From: Diploptera punctata
Lineage: Eukaryota > Arthropoda > Insecta > Blattodea > Blaberidae
DNA length: 64,000 bases
Direction of reading: 5' to 3'
Assembly (NCBI GenBank): GCA_030220185.1
Contig: JASPKZ010007288.1
Location: forward strand, 942,001 to 1,006,000
Positions 35,311 to 46,190 of the stretch are shown here, piece after piece. A program made the translations under genes and the position numbers. The notes beneath the pieces were generated by a model that saw only the letters and a program-made list of their open reading frames with translations, was not told the DNA's origin and did no database searches. Every line of letters starts with the position of its first letter. The first letter of the stretch is position 1.

Positions 35311-35638
35311 TCCACCGCTATGGTCTCGAGGTAGCGTGCCGCCTTGTCTTACAGCCCGCCCGGGTTCGATTCTCGGTCTGGACAGGCTCCTAGATGAGGT
35401 GTTTCGGAATTTTCCTCACCTGTAAGACAAATGTCAGGAAGCTTAGAGCCCAACGGGCCCCGAAAATCATCCTGCCATCATCATCATCATCATAATCATC
35501 ATTGTTATCATCCTTCATCGGTGTGAAAAGCAATGTCGTGGTATCACACCTATAATTTCCTAGTGAAACTGCAAAGCATAGCATGAAAATGTGATTGCAG
35601 TGAAAGATCTGCCCTCGGGCAGAAATACTATGGATGGA
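35311..35638 (+). mobile_element. tRNA-derived SINE (tail type i), full length
   Basis: Starts tccaccgctatggtctcgag, with an A-box-like tggtctcgaggtagcgtgcc and B box gggttcgattctcgg (35363-35377). The core follows (aattttcctcacctgtaaga, caaatgtcaggaag), then catcatcat, a cggtgtgaaaagcaa block, the hairpin ctgccctcgggcag and the end ctatggatggatt. It runs into an (ATT)n tail. It lies within 10 bp of the LINE end, so it inserted at or next to the LINE tail. Confidence 0.92.
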
Positions 35639-35650
35639 TTATTATTATTA

Positions 35651-35693
<43 letters not shown>
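35639..35693. repeat. (ATT)n tail of the SINE
   Basis: ATT run with one TTTT interruption, directly after the SINE terminus. Confidence 0.9.
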
Positions 35694-37204
35694 GTGACAA
35701 TGCCGCAGAGATGAAGGAAACAATAATAGGCCTAACATCAAAACCCGACATTACGGAAAAGTTTTGGCGAACACCTTGAAGGTTGGGAACCAATACACTA
35801 GAAAATTACTCTCGGCGGGTCAGTACGAGAAGTAATTTTAACCTGCCGCGGAGCGAAACAAGAAATGGTGTTTAACTTGCATTGCATCGGTCAAAACGAG
35901 AATGAATTTCCTAAGTTTACGAATAAAATTACATTATTTCCTCTTACAATAATTTAAATTGTTCACCACGGTGCCTAATGCAATGTTCTAATTGAGTAGC
36001 GTGATCAAATACATGACTGCATATTACAAATGGTGAAGCTCCCTCCTTCCTCATGGCGTGCGTGGTTTACGATGCCCTGCTCTAGTGAGGATAACTCCTC
36101 ATCTCAACCATAACATGTCCAAATTTACGGCTAAGGTCATCCTGGTTATTCACGCACATTAGGAATTTCCAAGTAATTACGTAATAACAAACAATCGTAA
36201 CTTTGTGTTTTTCAAATCTGTCATAGCGTTGATTATTTATTCTAAGTTCTATAAAGATGAAACGTTTTTAAGGTGACAGAAGTCTAGACTTTTTGTCTAA
36301 GCTTTTATTAATTATATTGGGGGATAGATATAATCTCTCTCAAGGTGAGAAAACAACAACTGATGTTTTATAATCTGTTAGTAGCTCCACACGTAGTTAC
36401 ACGGTAGATGAAGCTGTGTCTATGATTGATAGGGTAGTGTACTAACTTTACACTCTTTGTAGAAAACACAAGGTCATTTGTTTCGCAGAATCCGAGAGAC
36501 TAACAACGTGTCGACGGAACATCCATGTTTAAAGTGGAAAAATGACCAAAGAGCACGCGAAAGTTTTCCATTTGGCCCTCGTATAATATGCTGCCGGTAA
36601 TTGTCTATTAATTTCTAATTCGTGATCGCAACAAAAATTCTGATAGAAGAAATTTTGCAAATATGGATATAACGTTAAAATTACTATTACCGATGACAAA
36701 AAATAATACAGCTAATATCTAGTTGTATACTGTTTATAATGTACAAATTTGATGCGAAATGGCTTTTTTATATTGTACGCATTCAAATAGACAAATCACA
36801 GATCACGTTACATGACCGATATTTTTCATCAGCACTTTTTTCTGCACATAGCTAGAGACATATTTTACAAAAATGCATGGCAGGTCCAGAAATGTCTCTT
36901 GTCTAGTAAACTTATTATTCCATTCCCTGCGTATAGAATGACTTCATTGGAAAACCAAATTTTCACTTTTATGACGAATAAAGAAAGAAGACAGCCACAA
37001 TTATCAGTTTGTGAACATGGTCAGCTTCGTACTGCATGAGTTCTTAGATAGTGTAGCTATTTGTCAAGTAATATCTCGTTTTATGTATCGTATATATGGA
37101 TCAGATTGTCATAATTGTTTGCTATATGATACTAGCTAATACCCGGCGTGCGCTGCTACTCCAAAATAAATGCTAATGTGTTTTTACCACCAGCCGTGCG
37201 CTGT
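35694..37204. other. No recognisable gene
   Basis: At 35780-35789 the string aggttgggaa is the reverse complement of the hAT-end-like ttcccaacct at 29105-29114. An 80-bp LINE scrap is listed at 36053. The 36140-37130 part is AT-rich with no family motif; its longest ORF (36812-37039) is unrecognised. From 37130 an actagctaatacccggcgtg motif of a type common in insect repeats appears. Confidence 0.45.
36053..36135 (+). mobile_element. Short fragment of jockey-like LINE 3' UTR
   Basis: Plus-strand text gtttacgatgccctgctcta and ctcatctcaaccat matches the reverse complement of 38880-38955 in the 3' UTR of LINE copy 2 with only a few differences. Orientation is opposite to both larger copies. No coding part. 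Confidence 0.8.
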
Positions 37205-37450
37205 TGTACTCCACTTTTTTGTAGAGTTTTTTAGATGTTCAATTCTATTTACATCAATTTGTGTATTTGTTATGGTTTAGGCAGCGTAAGCAATTAAACG
37301 TTAAAATAAGGACTTTTTCAATACAAAGGGTGATTTAATGGGTGAAGTGTTTGAGTATTACAACTCTCTTGTAGCCTAAGTTCATACTCGGAATCATCTG
37401 AACATTTTCAATAAGTCCCATCTCAATCGGATGAACGGTATGGCAGAGCA
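37205..37450 (+). repeat. Interspersed repeat Q, copy 1
   Basis: Shares ttttttgtagag, the atggtttaggcagcgtaagc block, acaactctcttgtagcctaa, cgaacattttc-like and cggatgaacggtatggc blocks with 45315-45610 in the same orientation. Non-coding. The Q motif cggattttgatg-like text is of a kind seen in many arthropod repeats. Confidence 0.75.
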
Positions 37451-37708
37451 CGCTTGCCCGGGAATCTACTTATCCCGATCTTCTTGGTATAAAAAACTCA
37501 AAGCGCGAAAGGCCTAAAAGGCTTTTGGATAACCTGCCGGCTGTTGGCCTCACAGCCACATGTTTTAATCACAGAGATAGAGGATCATTTAGCCAGTGCA
37601 GGGTGACATGTGATCAGCATGTCGGATACTCCAGCCGTTATAGCTGGTAATCTCAACCTGGAGTCGCTACTTAATGTAGCTACTCAAATGCCTCACGATG
37701 CTGGGTGG
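37451..37708. other. Repeat-like linker next to the palindrome
   Basis: Text such as ggctgttggcctcacagcca and aacctggagtcgctactta resembles 49290-49350 (ctgctggttttcttaacatg, gagtcgttactcagttagtt), suggesting a further diverged SINE-like family. No ORF. Confidence 0.4.
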
Positions 37709-38660
37709 GCACAGTGGGCCAGATACGAAATCTAGCTGGAATAAAGTATTTTACTAACTCTCGCCAAGTCATCTTTTTTCACTCTAAAATTATTGCCAGA
37801 TGACTGTTCTTCACCTATCTGTACAGGAGGGTAGAATTAAAAAATGTATGTAGACAGTAAAAACATCGGAGTTTGCCGATAGTTAAGAACTCATCTGGTC
37901 CGCATCCCAGTTGTGTACGGACATGTACAAATAAATACATTTTGCTTTAAAGTTCAGTGAGTTATTCTTCTTATTCTATATGGATACGTTACCTCAAGAT
38001 TAGTACTTTCCATTGATATATTTAACATGTTTCTATAGAAGCAGATATTGTGTTAAATACACGTGGAATCATACCTTGTAAAACAATAAAAAATTACGCA
38101 GTTGTTTTATTTAAATTGAGCTACGAAAAAAAAAAACAGTTCTGAACAGTAGTACAAATTTTAGTTAGAATATAGAGTGATTTATGGACTTCAATTCCCG
38201 CACAATAACATGTGTGCAAATTACTGCATTTTTGTAATTCGTTTTTTATTAGAAGAGGCGGCCGGCAGCTGAGGCCTATCGTCGCGCACAGAGAATTGTT
38301 TGATTTAATACATGAAATGTGAACGATAGAGGCAATAAGTGATCCTCTATTAATAAATTAGGGTTAGGGGATGTTCAGAGAATGTTTAAAAAAATATTTT
38401 TAAAAACATTTCTAAAAGCAATTTTCTAAAACATAGGAAATTGTGCGAGCGAAAAAAAAAGTTAGATTTCTACTGAAATATTCTGATTGGCTAAAAGAAA
38501 ATGTAAACACTCCTGTTATTAATAATTTAGAACACTGATAGTCGTTGGAAAATCCTCTTGTAATGGTTATGGAATTGTAAGAACCAAAGTATCTATAAGA
38601 GGCTAGAATAAAAACAAGAAAGTCTTATTTCTGCTGAAATATCTGTCTTGTGAAAGGTGG
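37709..38660 (+). repeat. Left arm of a roughly 1-kb-armed palindrome
   Basis: The arm is the approximate reverse complement of 44100-45063. Landmark pairs in order are: gggccagatacgaaatctag; ctttttttcactct; ggagggt; atcggagtttgccgatagtt; aagaactcatctggtc; tcccagttgtgt; ttcttcttattctatatgga; a bulky middle with gaagaggcggcc/gaggaggcagca; cagagaat; tgtt; and gaaatattctgattggct near 38475 against its complement near 44310. Similarity is about 75-80% with indels. No coding frame is kept in both arms. The inner ends are fuzzy, within about 40 bp. Confidence 0.85.
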
Positions 38661-39042
38661 CATAACAAATTTGCTTCTCTAGAAGCATTTTAGGGTGGAT
38701 AAAATATCACAACCTCTATTATTACTACTAATGGTGGCAATGCTTATTGCATTGCCCATTGTGCTACATACTGGAACCTCAATTGTGGTTCCTTGGTAGC
38801 CAAATTCCATAAGCGTGTGTCAGTATGGAGTTATAATTCACTTAGCTCAAGGGTTTTGTACGGCGTTGGTGTTAAATCGTAAATTTGGACATGATATGGT
38901 TGAGATGAGGATTATCCTCACTAGAGCAGGGCATCGTAAACCACGCACACCGGACAAGCAGAGAGTCCGAAAGCAGGCGGCGTGTAATGAGCCACACTAC
39001 TCTAGCTGTTCAACAGCACTCATCTCATAAGGGCCATCAACG

Positions 39043-41821
39043 GTGTTGGGAAAATATGCTTCGGTGGACATCACGTTGTTGGAGCATATGTCCTATATTG
39101 CGAACAATTGTGTTTGTGTGATTTATGATAACATTATACATGTTAATCACATTTTGCTCAACTGTAGCCCCAATATAGTGCATCTGTGCATCGTTGTGTA
39201 GGTCTGCGATCCTCGTGTTCATTGGAGCCGGAAATATAATTTTTAGATATTAGTTTTGTATGATTTGAAATTTTCTTTTGTGACATGCAGCGAGGATACT
39301 CCAAGCCTCACAGCCATACAACATCATGCTGCGGATCACGGCTTTGTATAATGTAAGCTTGATTCTGATGGTAAGCGTAGGAGACTTCAAAAATGGATAT
39401 AAGATAGCAATTGCTGCATTAGATTTATGAATTAGGTGTCGAACATGAATTTGGAACGTAAGCTAGGAGTCAAGATGGACTCCAACATACTTGACTGAAT
39501 CCTCGTAGCGGAGTTGTAGTGCTCCTAGAGTGAGTTGGACGGGAGGACGTCTGTGGGTTTTCCGAAACAAAACTACTTTAGTTTTGTTAACATTAAGTTG
39601 GATATTCCACAGACGTAGCCAAGTAAGGGTGTTGTTTAGGGCTGTTTGGACGTAGTGGATGCGTAGACGCACTCCACGATATAATGACTGATGATACATG
39701 CATGTATCATCAGCGAAGGATGCAATATGGATATGAGGATAGGATGGAAAATTCTGACACATATAATGTGTATAGGATAGGAGAGAGAACTGCACCCTGA
39801 GGAACCCCCGCTAGCAGAGGTTTGCAGTCTGAATTACACCCATTAACCGACACATAGAATTGTCGGTTACAGATGTATTTAGCAATTAATTTAATTAAAT
39901 TGGCCAAAATGTTTAATTTTATTAATTTATAGATCAATCCATTTATCCAAGTCGTATCGAAGGCCTTCTCAATGTCAAGGAATATTGCCAAAGTACATTT
40001 ATTTTTATAGGGTTCAAACTTTTTTTATTTCCCTTATTATTTAGTGAACATATTTAAGTAGTCACAAAGTTAAAAGAGGACTTTAACCTCTAATTAGTGC
40101 TTTCAAAACACAATACTTTCTAAGGTTTAACCATTTATTTAGGAGTTGAATCCCATGACAATATGGTCAATCAGTCTTGCTAACTGAAGCGGAGTACTGT
40201 ATGATTTTCTAAAGCCAAACTGATAATTTGGAATAAGAGCTTTTGTCAAACTTCAATTTTGAGTCGTGCCAAAATACGTTCTCCATTATTTTGCTTAGTA
40301 TTGGCAGCAGACTGATTGGACGCAAGTTGTCTGGGCGTGTAGGATCTTTTCGTGGTTTAGGGATAGTGATAACTTTTGCTTTCTTCCACACTTCAAGGAA
40401 GTACTGGAAATGAAAGCAAAGTTTCACTATTTGTAGGAGAAGTAGTAAAGCTTTGGTTGCTAGGTGCTTGACCGCCAGATTTGTGATGCGGTCATGACCT
40501 GGTGCAGGTTGGGTAGGAAGTTGATGAACAATATCTCTCAGTTCTGAGAGTTGAACATCAGGATGGGTGTATGGGATGGGTGTGTCCAGAAATGTACTTA
40601 CAGTTTGGTGTACCTCAGCTTCATGGGCGGGGTAGTGAGCTCATGAGGTTTGAACCTGTCTGCGAGATGGTCAGCTAGAACCTGAGCCTTCTCCCTAGGG
40701 ATATATGCCCAGGTTCCGTTTGACTCAATTGCCGAAGGAGGAAGCGGAGCTGTATTCCTTCGGATCCTTTTTATGATATCCCACGGAGGAGTTTTGCTTT
40801 CCGTAAATCGCTGAAGGGAAAGATCCCATTCAGCATTCTTTAAATCTCGCAAAAGATCTCTCCAGATGAGCATATCTGTTGTATATTTGTTTGTGTAGGT
40901 AAAGGCCGAAATCGCGGTACAATTTGAGGTACCGTCTTTTAATATCCAAATAATTTTGAAGTATTGAGTCGTTTATACTTGTTTTTACAGTGCGGTTTGT
41001 CTGTGTTGTGGCCATGCATATGGCTGTTTTGATTGTGGCTTGAAAATTTAGGACTGCAGTTGTTCTGTGTTCGGGATAAAGAGTGTAGGCTTAACCCATT
41101 CGTTAAGCATGCGTGTATAGCTCTGCCAGTCTGTTTGTGTGTATTGTGTACTGAAGGGAGTAGATAATAAAAAAGCTGGTGAGATTTTGAATAGTATGAC
41201 TGTGTGGTCTGTGTCTAATGCGTCTTTAACTGTAGTGATGAGTGGCGAGACAGGGACATTCTTAGAAAGAACTATGTCGAGAATATCGGTACGAATACCG
41301 TAAGCTGTGTTGCGGTAGAATGTGTGTTCCCTTGGAGCAGAGATTTCTAAGTTATGATTTTGACAGAAGTTTTGTAAGATTACACACGACGCATTTTGGA
41401 CACGACAATTCCAGAAATGATGTTTGGCATTAAAATGTCCCGCTAGTAGATAGCTAGGGGACATTGGTGTTAGGACAGTTAGGTCGTGTCTGGTAAGTAG
41501 TCTGGTCGGTGATTTATAGATTGCTGCTATGAAAATTTGTTCCCGATGTGATATTGGCAGGAGGATGCCGGTGGCTTCAATAAATTGAAGCCTCGGAATG
41601 GGGACCACTCTATGGCCAATGGATTTTTTAATGCATATTGCTGTGCCTCCAAGAGGACCGTCTAAGCGGTCGTTTCTATAAACTTGATATTTCGGAATTT
41701 TGAAATTGTCTCTCGGCTTCAAGTGTGTTTCGTTGAGCAAATGAATGTCTATACCTCGCTCTTGTATGAAAGTAGTTAGCTCATGAATCTGTCTAGATAC
41801 ACCATTGGCATTGAATGCCAT
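39043..41821 (-). pseudogene. Jockey-like ORF2 of copy 2 (endonuclease + reverse transcriptase), interrupted
   Basis: From the ATG at 41821 (MAFNANGVSRQIHEL) the apurinic-type endonuclease is open to 41048. It has HLLNETHLKP (Glu), AIYKSP, YLLAGHFNAKH where the family has GDFN (a D-to-H change at a catalytic position), ILDIVLSKN and DTDHTVILF. The frame upstream reads back to a stop without ATG, so 41821 is the best start. A helical linker follows in broken frames (40598-41015). The reverse transcriptase has KKAKVITIPKP and NLRPISLLP (40209-40427), FLDIEKAFDTTWINGL (39940-39991), GVPQGAVLSPILYTLY, intact FADDT (39700-39720) and VKYVGVHLD. The C-terminus reads to about 39043. A 128-bp MITE splits the domain at 40005-40132. 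Confidence 0.9.
40005..40132. mobile_element. 128-bp hAT-type MITE inside the LINE reverse transcriptase
   Basis: Compared with copy 1 (10920-10990), the LINE text is interrupted here. An 8-bp duplication atttattt (9 with the preceding c) flanks the insert at 39997-40004 and 40133-40140. Its ends are roughly inverted (tagggttcaaac against ggtttaacc). The 8-bp duplication size and the TAGGG-like end fit hAT-derived MITEs. It is the youngest event that can be ordered at this locus. Confidence 0.8.
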
Positions 41822-41849
41822 GACATCAAGATGACCTCCTCTTGTGAAC

Positions 41850-43491
41850 CTATGATCGATCGCCAAAGCACATATTCACCAAATTAGTCATGAACAGAAA
41901 CCTATCCATGGGGGATTTAAGGTCTACTAACATGGCCTCGACATTTTCGAGGAGTTTATGTCCATGACGAGACATAGGTATGTTCTACGCAGCCCTAGCC
42001 AGTGCCTGAACAGTGTTTATTCGAGATTGGATTATCGAGGCTGTGCCAGAGTTGATAATTTGACTGTATGATATATTGGGATTAATCGGTTTGGATTAAA
42101 ATGTTCGAGGTTTTGGAGCTGTTGTTACTGAAGTTTGTTTGGGAGTGCGCGCTTTTATGTGAGCTTCTTTTGCTGCTACATAAGACGGACACTTCCTGTA
42201 GGAAGCTGGATGCCCTGACACACCGCAGTTGGCACAAAGCAATTTACTTCTGTCAGTTAAGGCCGCGGCCTAACCTGGGCAATGTTTATGGTTATGCATC
42301 TGTGCACAAATAACACTCCGCGGTGCGACATTGCATCCACCAAAGTTGTGATTGAAGTTCTGGCACCGAAAACACTGATTCAGGCCATATCTAGGTTTAT
42401 AAGGCTCTACTGCCACTATTGTGTAGAGGAGACTTTTCAGATTAAAGATGGCTTTACCTGCTTCTGTATTATTAAGTACAATTATGAAAAGTGGCGAAGG
42501 TATTTTCCGTTCATCCTCTTTTTTGGATATCTGTTTAATTGTTTTTATTGGGAATTTAAAATTAAGAAGTTCTTCATGAATTTCATTTATGGGTGTGGAA
42601 GCAGGAAGCCTCCTCAACACCACCCTCAGTGGCAGATCTTGCATAAGTTGATAAGTGTAAAGCTGCTTTCCTTTTCTTTAAAATATTCTATTAGGATCTT
42701 ATGATCCGCCACATTGGATGTGTAGTAGCGGAGGCCCTCCCTAGTGTTTACGGCTTTTAAGTCACTTGCCAATTTCGGTTTTATCTCTTTATTCATTTTA
42801 AAGTGACCCTCGTCTCCAATTACCGTGATGGGTGGAGGACGAGGATCTCTTTTTGGTTGTGGCTCAGTGGCCGTAGCTTTAGGTTTTGAAGGAAACACAC
42901 TAGGAGGACCTCTCGTTACTGTGCCAGTAGAGCCAGCTGGCATAGGTGATGACCCGGGGCAGGAGCGCTAGAACTGGCAGTATCATTGTTCAAATTTGGT
43001 TCAGCGAGTACTGAAAATGTATTGTGCGCTGGTACTGCCGGTACCAAGACTGCCTGTGATGTGGTTATGTTGTCTGATTTGTTTTTCTTTTTTGGAATTT
43101 TGTAAGGCTCTGGTAAGTCATTATCTTCAGCAAAGTAGCATGTAGCTTGAACTTCAAATGCAACTTTTTTCATTTCTACATAGATTGTAGCAAGGTATTG
43201 AGATGTATTCAGTGAATAATTTGTAGGTCTTTAATTTTTTCCACACATTCGTTGACTACTTCAAAGGCAGCCTGGGAACTTTCGTAATCTGGGAAGGATT
43301 GCAAATAGTTTGACACGACATAAAAAAGTACCTCTGATCTGTTCAACTACTTTACCAGCTTTTGTGTCTGGCCTGAGTCGTAGTGTATCAGTATACTTTT
43401 CGAAACTATTCATTGCAAGTTCCCAGATTTCTTTTGTTCTAGGCTCCGGGGAGTCCATATCAATATCATAAATTTCGCCTCCTTCTGCCAT
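41850..43491 (-). pseudogene. Jockey-like ORF1 (Gag-like, zinc knuckles), frameshifted
   Basis: Starts at ATG 43491 with MAEGGEIYDIDMDSPEPRTK. After a frameshift comes a Pro/Ser/Ala-rich middle (42916-43173), then ITVIGDEGHFKMNKE and GLRYYTSNVADHKILIEYFK. A PRE_C2HC-like domain follows with LRVVLRRLPASTPINEIHEE. The first zinc knuckle is CFRCQNFNHNFGGC (CX2CX4HX4C) and the second, after one more frame change, CANCGVSGHPASYRKC. The tail reads KARTPKQTSVTTAP and ends just before ORF2 near 41850. ORF1 proteins of this clade bind element RNA and form ribonucleoprotein particles. At least three frameshifts. The start is chosen because the first residues are in one frame with the family-like acidic N-terminus. 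Confidence 0.85.
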
Positions 43492-44099
43492 GGTGCTTGG
43501 AATATTATCCCAAAACTTAGCCCAAAATAGCACTCACTTACCTGCAAGACACTGAGCTTAACGATAACACTTACAGTTAAAAGTTGTTACCGCAGTGATT
43601 ACCACTCACTAACACATCACTTCAACACGAATTTCGCGCACAGCGCGAAGCTCGCGGGAATTTGACTACCTGAGCCTCGCTCGATGTTTGATGTAGCAAA
43701 ATACATAACACAATTCTCTAAATCAGTCACGTAGTTGCGTTAACAATGATGGTCTAGACGGTCACGGCCACCTGGATGCCGGATACATGTTGATTGCAAT
43801 CAGCTGATGTATGAGCCGAATGAGCGCTCTTCTTAAGACGTTAGTAGCAATTTCAATAGATCCGTTGCGTACGATGTCACCAAGAAGAATGAATGTTCAC
43901 AACCTCTCTTTTTGGCACCTAGTCTTATGTTAATGTATCGACATATAGATAATTTATTATCAAAGAAGACAATACTTCATTTTCTTCATAGAATATAGGG
44001 GAGTTGAGCGGGGTAATTTGTAATGTTTATTATTATTTTGAAGCTATTTTTGTGGTTTTATGAGTAATGTCTTTACAACATCAACAGTATTCCGTTTAC

Positions 44100-45063
44100 C
44101 ATATGACCAAAGTGATATTTCTGTTGCAAGAGCATGTTCATCGCGAAAGAACTCCTCCTTAAGTGAACATTTATTTTATTCCAGCCTCTTCGAATGTTAT
44201 TTTGGGTCTTCCAATTCCATAAGAAGATGTAACAGAATTTTTTGACGACTGTCATTGTTCTAAATTAATTCTTCCTAACGGGAAAGTTAACATCCACTCG
44301 TAGCCAATCAGAATATTTCAATAGAATTCTTTTTTCTCGCGTACAACTTCGTACGTTTGAGAAAATCGCTTAAAAAAAATATTGATTTTTAATATACTTT
44401 AAAACATTCTGCTAACATCCCCCTACCTCTAATTTGTTTTACTAAATGATAATTTATTATCTCTATCTAACATTGTCACCCATATTAAATCTAACAATTA
44501 TTCTCTGCGAGCAACGGTAGACCTCGGTTGCTTGCTGCCTCCTCTAATGAGAAAACTAATTTAAAAAACGCAATAATTTGCACACATATTATTGTGCGGA
44601 AATAAAAGTCCATAAATCATTCTATATTATAACTACAATTTGTACTACTCTTCAAAAATATTTTCTTTGAAGCTCAATTTAAAATAAGATGATTGTGTAA
44701 ATTTTTTAGTGCTTGGAAGTTATTATTTAACATGATATCTGGTTATATAGAAAAACATTAAATATATCAATAAAATTACAAACCTTGAGGTGAAGTGTCC
44801 ATATAGAATAAGAAGAAAAGCTCAATGAACTTAAACACACAACGCTAATAACACAACTGGGATACAGACCAGATCAGTTCTTAACAATCGGCAATTTCCG
44901 ATGTGTATATTTTCTTCATAAACATTACAATTGAACCCTCCTTTGCATATAAGTTAGGAACCGTCATATAACAATTATATGAGAGTGAAAAAAAAGATAA
45001 ATTGATGAGGGTGAGTGAAAATATATATTTTTTTCAGCTAGATTTCATTTCTGGTCCACTGTA
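44100..45063 (-). repeat. Right arm of the roughly 1-kb-armed palindrome
   Basis: Reverse complement partner of 37709-38660. The inner 43908-44099 stretch (with tgaggggagttgagcgggg-like text near 44000) and 38661-38706 form the loop. Without the LINE and one TSD copy the loop is only about 240 bp. Two facing ORFs of about 60 codons at 44060-44255 are a by-product of the sequence and are not kept in the left arm. Confidence 0.85.
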
Positions 45064-45109
45064 CACCGATCCCATACTGGCCGAAATTCCAAGAGAAAAA
45101 TTTCTTCTC

Positions 45110-45190
45110 CCATGGAGACTCGAACCAGCGTAAGTCCCGTAGTTATGCGCCAAGTCTTCTTGACTTAACCACGCGGCTACGGCGCGGGAC
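45110..45190 (-). mobile_element. tRNA-like SINE head
   Basis: On the minus strand gtcccgcgccgtagccgcgt and gtggttaagtc form an A-box-like region, with ctggttcgagtctcc about 45 bp later as a B box. The acceptor-like ends gtcccgcg and gggag do not pair well. It is likely a SINE or tRNA relic of a different family from those at 15.5 and 35.3 kb. The flanking 45191-45314 repeats tggtattaccgaaagac-like text twice. Confidence 0.55.
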
Positions 45191-45314
45191 TCTTGGTATT
45201 ACCGAAAGACAGAAATGGTAATTGTGAGTTATCCGTAAGACATAAGGGAATGTTGGTATCAGTGAAAGCAAACCTGGTTATTGTGGGTTATCCGTAATAG
45301 ATAAACATATACTG

Positions 45315-45610
45315 TCGCGGACTTTTTTGTAGAGGTTTTAGAGATATTCAATTCTGTGTACATTCATTTTGTGGATCTCTTATGGTTTAGGCAGCGTAAG
45401 CCATTCAAGCGTCCAAAGAGCTACTTTTTTACGTTTTCCACCACAAAGTGCAATTTTAAGGGTGTAAGTATGACAACTCTCTTATAGCCTATGTTCATCC
45501 TGGGAATCTCCTGAACATTTTGCAAAAAAACCATCACAATCCGATCAACGGTATGGCGGCTCATAATGAACGAACAAACAAACAAACAATTTTTATATAT
45601 AAGGTTGGTT
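45315..45610 (+). repeat. Interspersed repeat Q, copy 2
   Basis: Direct-orientation copy of 37205-37450. On the minus strand the conserved part is open and reads RHTVDRIVMVFLQNVQEIPR, but this reflects a repeat motif rather than a protein family I know. It ends at acaaacaaacaaacaa and tttttatatataag, a terminus resembling the 3' end of some non-LTR elements read in reverse. Confidence 0.75.
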
Positions 45611-46069
45611 ATGCATCTCATTGGTACTTCTTCAGTATTTGAATTGTTATCCTTGAATCATGTGTCTTATCTACGCCATATTAAGTATATTTGTTTGTAA
45701 AACACCGTACTTCAGTATAGCTACGTCGCAGCGAGACTAGTACTCTGACCTCCGGATGGCGTTAGTAGCTCATAAGTAGTTTTTCACATGAGTGGGACTG
45801 ATAACTATTCGAAACGGTACGTCAATTTATTTCAACTATTTAGTCCTTTTAAAACTGGGCATTTCCTTTCTGATTGAGATATTTATGGAGAGTCTTTCGA
45901 TGATGAAAATTATACACTTGTGACAGAAAAGCTCACATTGGTTGGGATGAATTTGATAATATAGCTTACTTCGTGCGAGAATATTACAACCACAGGGTGG
46001 TATCTGTTTCATAATGTCAAGATTTATTGTTTTGTATAGATTATACGATAATAAAATGCTTTAATAAAG

Positions 46070-46070
<1 letters not shown>
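45611..46070. other. No recognisable gene
   Basis: Mixed-composition DNA without ORF or shared repeat. Confidence 0.45.
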
Positions 46071-46106
<36 letters not shown>

Positions 46107-46120
46107 CTATGATATTATTA

Positions 46121-46189
<69 letters not shown>
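46071..46189. repeat. (ATT)n microsatellite
   Basis: Two ATT blocks separated by actatgatattattattgtt. Confidence 0.95.

Positions 46190-46190
<1 letters not shown>

Larger units (their letters stand above)
38718..43896 (-). mobile_element. Near full-length jockey-like LINE, copy 2, with 11-bp TSD
   Basis: Minus-strand element of 5,179 bp (about 5.0 kb without a later 136-bp MITE and its TSD). A perfect 11-bp duplication, tcacaacctct, flanks it at 38707-38717 and 43897-43907. The 5' end on the minus strand reads acattcattcttcttggtga, followed by about 400 bp of leader. ORF1 runs from 43491 and ORF2 from about 41821. The 3' UTR (38718-39040) matches copy 1. The 3' tail is a short TAG/TAA run (38718-38732). 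Family members encode an RNA-binding ORF1 protein and an endonuclease-reverse transcriptase for target-primed insertion. Frameshifts in both ORFs make this copy inactive. Confidence 0.93.

Noticed and set aside
42101..42704. Plus-strand ORFs of 70 and 140 codons
   Set aside because: Antisense to the jockey-like ORF1 with its zinc knuckles.
44060..44255. Facing 60-codon ORFs in the right palindrome arm
   Set aside because: Not conserved as open frames in the left arm, so no sign of coding constraint.
45421..45621. 66-codon minus-strand ORF with RHTVDRIVMVFLQ
   Set aside because: It lies in interspersed repeat Q. The left copy is not open, and the motif is a known type of repeat sequence rather than a protein.
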